DNA of 44,200 nucleotides from assembly GCF_000877395.1 (NCBI RefSeq), contig NZ_JYFE01000028.1:1-44200 (forward strand), read 5' to 3'. The notes beneath the pieces were generated by a model. The model worked only from the letters and a program-made list of their open reading frames with translations, was not told the DNA's origin and searched no databases. This stretch comes from Jannaschia aquimarina (lineage in GTDB: Bacteria; Pseudomonadota; Alphaproteobacteria; Rhodobacterales; Rhodobacteraceae). Below are positions 42,790 to 44,200 of the stretch, in pieces (position 1 is the first letter of the stretch; every line of letters begins with the position of its first letter). The position numbers were made by a program, and so were the translations under genes.

Positions 42790-42822
42790 CTTCTTCTCGG
42801 CACAAATACTCCCGCCGGAGGC
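42790..42822 (-). repeat. Dispersed element tail, copy D
   Basis: On the minus strand, GCCTCCGGCGGGAGTATTT followed by GTGCCGAGAAGAAGCG. The 22-base stretch from GAGTATTT to GAAGAAG is identical to copy C. It lies between the convergent mmcB and ruvB genes, in the sense direction downstream of ruvB. Confidence 0.7.
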
Positions 42823-42913
42823 ATCCCGCCCGTGCATCTCGGACGGAGGGTCGCGCTGCATCTGCAAGCCGGTGCGCGACCGGGCGGCGATGTCTGGGTC
42901 CCGGCCTGGTCGC

Positions 42914-43933
42914 CTATTCGAACAGCCCGCCCTGGTCGAGCCGGTCCGGAGCGGCGAGGCCGATATGGTCCCAACCCTTCCGGGCCAGCATCCGTCCGCG
43001 GGGTGTGCGGGCGATGAGGCCCTGTTGCAGAAGGTAGGGCTCGATCACTTCCTCCACGGCGTCGCGGCTTTCGGAAAGCGCGGCGGAGATCGTCTCGATG
43101 CCCACCGGGCCGCCGCCGTAATTCTCGGCGATCAGCGTCAGGTAGCGGCGGTCGGCGCCGTCAAGGCCCAGACCGTCCACACCCAGGCGGGTCAGGGCGC
43201 GGTCGGCGATGGCCTGGGTGACGGTGCCATCGCCCTCGACCACGGCGAAGTCGACGACGCGACGCAAGAGCCGTCCGGCGATGCGGGGCGTGCCACGGGC
43301 GCGGCGGGCGATCTCTCTCGCGCCGTCCTCGGTCGCGGGCGCGCCCATGAGCCGGGCGCCGCGGGTGACGATATGGTGAAGCTCCTCTACGGTGTAGAAT
43401 TCCAGCCGCGTCGGGATACCGAACCGGTCCCGCAGCGGCGTCGTCAGCAGGCCCAGCCGCGTCGTGGCACCCACCAGCGTGAAAGGCTGCAGGTCGATGC
43501 GCACGGTACGTGCAGCCGGACCTTCGCCGATGACCAGATCGAGGGCGAAATCCTCAAGCGCGGGATAGAGCACCTCTTCGACGGCCGGGTTCAGGCGGTG
43601 GATCTCGTCGATGAAGAGAACGTCGCGCGCCTCGAGATTGGTCAGGATCGCGGCCAGATCGCCGGCCTTGGCGAGAACCGGGCCCGAGGTCATGCGGAAC
43701 CCGACGCCCAGTTCGCGCGCCATGATCTGTGCCAGCGTCGTCTTTCCCAGCCCCGGAGGGCCATGGAACAGGACGTGATCCATCGCCTCGCCCCGGCGGC
43801 GGGCGGATTCGACGAAGACCCGAAGGTTGGCGCGCGCCTCGGCCTGGCCCACGAACTCGTCGAGCGTCTGCGGGCGCAGCGCGCGGTCGGCCTCGTCGCG
43901 GGAGGCGGGGTCGAGGAGGGGGTCACGGTCCAT
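42914..43933 (-). CDS. ruvB: Holliday junction ATP-dependent DNA helicase RuvB
   Basis: Hexameric AAA+ motor that drives branch migration of Holliday junctions with RuvA. It is 339 residues, the family length. Walker A is [14 protein letters not shown], Walker B is [12 protein letters not shown], sensor 1 is LVGATTRLG and the arginine finger lies in [11 protein letters not shown]. The C-terminal winged helix includes [15 protein letters not shown] 43933 is chosen. No ruvA or ruvC frame is visible in the 267 bp left upstream, although they usually precede ruvB. Confidence 0.96.
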   Translation of the reverse strand: MDRDPLLDPASRDEADRALRPQTLDEFVGQAEARANLRVFVESARRRGEAMDHVLFHGPPGLGKTTLAQIMARELGVGFRMTSGPVLAKAGDLAAILTNLEARDVLFIDEIHRLNPAVEEVLYPALEDFALDLVIGEGPAARTVRIDLQPFTLVGATTRLGLLTTPLRDRFGIPTRLEFYTVEELHHIVTRGARLMGAPATEDGAREIARRARGTPRIAGRLLRRVVDFAVVEGDGTVTQAIADRALTRLGVDGLGLDGADRRYLTLIAENYGGGPVGIETISAALSESRDAVEEVIEPYLLQQGLIARTPRGRMLARKGWDHIGLAAPDRLDQGGLFE

Positions 43934-44200
43934 CGGTCGGGCCTATCTGCCGGAGAGGACGGCGAGGGACCAGCCCGTTTTGCCGGGGGCGGACCGCCGG
44001 TTCGATGCTCGTGGGATTAGTCTGACAGGCGGACGGGGGCCTGCCGGAATCGAGGATGGAAAGACGGGCTTCGAGAGCACATCACGGCATCCGATCGGTG
44101 TACCGGCGATGGCGCGGAGATCGGCGGAGATCACGCGCCTACTCACCCGGGGCGAGTGCCTGCGGCTGGGGCGTAGTCGATGTGGACGGATCCCGCCTTT
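43934..44200. other. Region upstream of ruvB, nothing recognised
   Basis: The only sizeable frame (minus strand, 43943-44146) is Arg/Pro/Ser-rich and resembles no family. No GTTC-N7-GTTC SOS box was seen upstream of ruvB, and no tRNA-like cloverleaf. Confidence 0.5.

Noticed and set aside
43943-44146. Possible ruvA remnant on the minus strand
   Set aside because: The 67-residue product has none of the RuvA motifs (helix-hairpin-helix, OB fold) and is Arg/Pro/Ser-rich.

Overview
The window looks like a chromosomal stretch from a GC-rich alphaproteobacterium of the Rhodobacterales (Roseobacter/Rhodobacter group). The support is the high-GC codon use with frequent GTG starts and 4-bp start/stop overlaps, a TRAP transporter, a polyhydroxybutyrate (PHB) gene set, an ETF-quinone oxidoreductase, an MmcB-type DNA-repair protein, and dispersed 'hairpin + GGAGTATTT...GAGAAGAAG' intergenic elements that I associate with this order from memory. 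No rRNA, tRNA, CRISPR array, insertion sequence or prophage was recognised.

Layout. 225-3186: complete TRAP transporter (small permease, large permease, binding protein) closed by a terminator. 3274-6825: accessory stretch with a cytoplasmic trypsin-like protease and a Pepco-like small protein on the minus strand, divergent from a membrane-anchored protein and an exported NAGPA-like protein on the plus strand. 7046-7852: a small secreted Cys-rich protein and a Sel1-repeat protein. 7841-13393: tightly packed plus-strand operon of a MauG-like di-heme protein, a YihV (sulfofructose kinase)-like PfkB kinase, a fucose-isomerase-family protein, a Gfo/Idh/MocA oxidoreductase and a sulfolactate-dehydrogenase-like 2-hydroxyacid dehydrogenase; this is a candidate uncommon-sugar or sulfosugar route. 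13482-16175: SnoaL-like protein, then acyltransferase, CdsA-like and CDP-alcohol phosphotransferase-like genes forming a second phospholipid module. 16126-19533: oligopeptide-type ABC transporter without a local binding protein.

20193-28124: housekeeping genes (ETF-QO, TPR protein, ispE, polyprenyl synthase, DUF2007, TrmN6-like methyltransferase, YdcH-like, LysR regulator with a divergent 36-residue micro-ORF). 28378-31487: phaA - patatin-like lipase - phaB, all minus strand. 31675-33717: EAL phosphodiesterase, DJ-1/PfpI protein and 3-methyladenine glycosylase. 33704-38347: glgB with a glucosylglycerol-hydrolase-like GH13 enzyme. 38409-41262: MidA-like methyltransferase, lgt, UbiK-like, a small ORF and a DUF1992 protein. 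41330-43933: an uncharacterised GNAT-like protein, MmcB with an SOS-like box, and ruvB.

The most interesting signals are the protease/Pepco pair; the kinase/isomerase/dehydrogenase operon; a repeated helically phased GTGCAC array upstream of two genes with identical 13-11-11 bp spacing; a CDP-alcohol phosphotransferase in which two of four signature aspartates are asparagine; a 60-bp repeat that forms the N-terminus of an ABC ATPase; and a patatin-like lipase inside the PHB synthesis cluster.
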